Assembly (NCBI GenBank): GCA_040755715.1
Contig: JBFLXN010000161.1
Location: 1 to 6,052, forward strand
Direction: 5' to 3'
DNA from: JBFLXN01 sp040755715 [NCBI: Candidatus Edwardsbacteria bacterium]
GTDB taxonomy: Bacteria > Edwardsbacteria > AC1 > JBFLXN01
DNA: 6,052 nt
Shown: positions 5,129 through 6,052 of the stretch, one piece after another
How the letters are laid out: each line of letters begins with the position of its first letter
How positions within the stretch are numbered: the stretch's first letter is position 1
Position numbers and translations under genes: made by a program
The notes under the pieces: model-generated
Database searches by the model: none
Told to the model about the DNA's origin: nothing
The model's input: only the letters and a program-made list of their open reading frames with translations

Positions 5129-5332
5129 CTTTACGCGCCAATCAGCAATGAAAACTTTCCTTTTATCCCTTATTATCTGCGATTTTGCTTAACTCATTAC
5201 TACCTTCTCTTTCCATACTCAGTCTCAAAAATATGTTTTGCAATCTTCTTAATTTCTCCCGAATCAAGCGTAGTAAGTGGGAAATGATTAAAGGAACAAG
5301 GACACATTTCTTAAAGCATCTTTCATTTTTTC
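5129..5332. other. 204-base gap between two leftward genes; no sure gene, no clear promoter
   Basis: This gap separates the RimJ-type GNAT gene from the ParB-like gene. I searched the minus strand for a promoter for the operon and found only poor candidates. One is TTGCAA near 5240, whose possible -10 (TATGGA) is 20 bases away. The frame upstream of the ParB-like ATG is open for about 20 codons but contains no start codon. One small ORF (5200-5307) lies within the gap and is listed separately. Confidence 0.5.
5200..5307 (-). CDS. Doubtful 35-codon ORF, possible gene remnant
   Basis: The frame starts MCPCSFNHFPLTTLDSGE and continues IKKIAKHIFETEYGKRR before TAG. Its composition (a CPC motif, then a lysine-rich amphipathic helix) looks more protein-like than random AT-rich sequence. 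However, there is no ribosome site before ATG 5307. A separate ATG at 5325, in the frame of the preceding gene's stop, reads only 12 codons; a single-base frame change would join it to this ORF. It may be a frameshifted or decayed small gene, or chance. I recognise no family. Confidence 0.22.
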   Translation of the reverse strand: MCPCSFNHFPLTTLDSGEIKKIAKHIFETEYGKRR

Positions 5333-5926
5333 TCATTCTTTTTCTTTCGTCAGTTTTGAATTCTTTGAAAACTTTGGATAATCCTTACTGTCTATTTCAT
5401 ATATGAGGTGATAACCATACCATATCCCCGCTGTCTTTCTGAAGCCTGCCTTCTCATAAACCCTTATTGCTGGCAGATTATCTCTATGCGGTGGAACCAA
5501 AAGGATATCAGCCTTCGTCTCTGTAAAAACATATCGCACAATGGCTTTCATCGCCTCGGTTCCGTATCCTTTATTCCAGAAAGATTTCGCCAGTTTGATA
5601 TCAGTCATCAGGACAAGTTTATCCTTTGGTGCTGAATAGTTCCGACATGACCAGTCTGGTTTCAATCTTCCTAATCTACTTTCACCAATTGTCTTCCCTT
5701 CCTTTAGTTTATGAACAAATTGTATCTCGGTATTGCCATATTTTGCCAATCTCTTCTTATATTTTTCATACCATTCTTTGATTTGTGTATCAGTCCAATT
5801 TTTGGCGAACCCCGCATATCGCATAATCTCAGGGTCATTCCAGAGTTTTAGAAGAAATTTTAAGTCTTTTTGAGTTGCCGGTTGAATCAAAAGCCGAGGT
5901 GTGCGGATGGTTATTTTGTTTTTCAC
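5333..5926 (-). CDS. GNAT acetyltransferase of the RimJ/RimL type, 197 residues
   Basis: It opens with TIRTPRLLIQPATQKDLKFLLKLWNDPEIMRY (residues 6-37), the standard start of GNATs related to ribosomal-protein N-acetyltransferases, which acetylate protein N-termini or small amines. Motif A is FWNKGYGTEAM at 116-126 (K-G-Y-G-T loop for acetyl-CoA). Motif B is NLPAIRVYEKAGF at 150-162. The length is slightly above the usual 170-185 because of a charged tail (SKNSKLTKEKE). The substrate is unknown. The only available start is GTG (5926): a stop codon lies four codons upstream and the alignment with the family begins right after it. The ribosome site is weak (AAAG at about eight bases). It has the same direction as the six-gene operon but is separated from it by 204 bases, so shared transcription is possible but not shown. 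Confidence 0.88.
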   Translation of the reverse strand: MKNKITIRTPRLLIQPATQKDLKFLLKLWNDPEIMRYAGFAKNWTDTQIKEWYEKYKKRLAKYGNTEIQFVHKLKEGKTIGESRLGRLKPDWSCRNYSAPKDKLVLMTDIKLAKSFWNKGYGTEAMKAIVRYVFTETKADILLVPPHRDNLPAIRVYEKAGFRKTAGIWYGYHLIYEIDSKDYPKFSKNSKLTKEKE

Positions 5927-6020
5927 AGTGCTTTGTTAAATTTTGGCTCAAAATCTGCCTGGAAGCCTTCTGGCACAATAATATAAGCCTATGAGGCACT
6001 TTTCTTGTGCTTTTGAGGAT

Positions 6021-6052
6021 GCCCTGAAGCCCCGATTTATCGGGGCTTGGGC
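6021..6052. repeat. GC-rich palindrome at the right edge
   Basis: AAGCCCCGAT (6027-6036) is the exact reverse complement of ATCGGGGCTT (6039-6048), with two bases between. GCCC (6021-6024) and GGGC (6049-6052) can extend the stem past a two-base bulge. No T-run follows on the minus strand, and the window ends too soon to judge the plus strand. It may be a terminator of a gene beyond the edge, or a dispersed palindromic repeat; the symmetrical GCCCCGAT/ATCGGGGC core fits either. Confidence 0.6.

Noticed and set aside
4388-5635. Several rightward frames (4388-4579, 4588-4950, 4883-5089, 5185-5406, 5408-5635)
   Set aside because: All but 5185-5406 lie wholly or mostly antisense to recognised proteins; 5185-5406 is mainly in the gap but is hydrophobic low-complexity without a ribosome site.
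5988-6014. GCCT/AGGC and GCAC/GTGC mini-hairpins followed by TTTT upstream of the RimJ-type GNAT gene
   Set aside because: Stems of four bases are too weak to call a terminator; likely chance.

Overview
This looks like a chromosomal accessory stretch of an AT-rich bacterium. Most genes carry consensus Shine-Dalgarno sites (AGGAGGT-like) at normal spacing. One textbook sigma-70-type promoter is visible. Genes are packed into a tight operon and start with ATG, GTG or TTG. The mix of tandem TPR proteins, DUF3795 proteins, VOC and GNAT enzymes, and a CACGAAT-type intergenic repeat resembles genomes of uncultured candidate-phylum bacteria. That taxonomic impression is inference only; there is no rRNA or marker gene to fix it.

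Left edge (1-130): a leftward gene runs off the window. Only its promoter, ribosome binding site and first 17 codons are visible. The start is TTG and the N-terminus reads MKIKNQVKLKPNERKLL, which resembles the start of IS630-type transposases. A near-perfect palindrome covers the -10 box and the ribosome binding site, so that only transcripts entering from outside would carry the whole hairpin. The adjoining TPR gene lacks its front end, as expected if an insertion sequence landed there.

Left-centre (about 98-1938): a headless TPR gene remnant (to 511) is followed at once by an open paralogue of 472 residues (520-1938). The paralogue has seven TPR units in an unbroken 40-residue (120-bp) register. 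The last 117 residues of the two proteins align without gaps at roughly two-thirds identity.

Centre (1939-2432): 281 bases with no convincing gene hold a short CACGAAT direct repeat and a more GC-rich block with several inverted repeats, some mutually exclusive. Then comes a small rightward gene for a 70-residue cysteine-rich zinc-finger-like protein.

Right half (2474-5128, all on the minus strand): six genes spaced from -8 to +31 bases apart form a probable operon. In transcription order they are a ParB-like-domain protein, a DUF3795 protein, a pyridoxamine-phosphate-oxidase-like flavin-barrel protein, a second DUF3795 protein, a VOC/glyoxalase-like protein and a GNAT acetyltransferase. No joint pathway is established; the theme is small cysteine-cluster proteins with small-molecule-modifying enzymes. 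A seventh leftward gene, a RimJ-type GNAT (5333-5926), lies upstream across a 204-base gap that contains only a doubtful 35-codon ORF. The right end carries a strong GC-rich palindrome.

I do not see a defence system, CRISPR array, tRNA or rRNA. The most distinctive observation is the promoter/RBS palindrome at the left edge.
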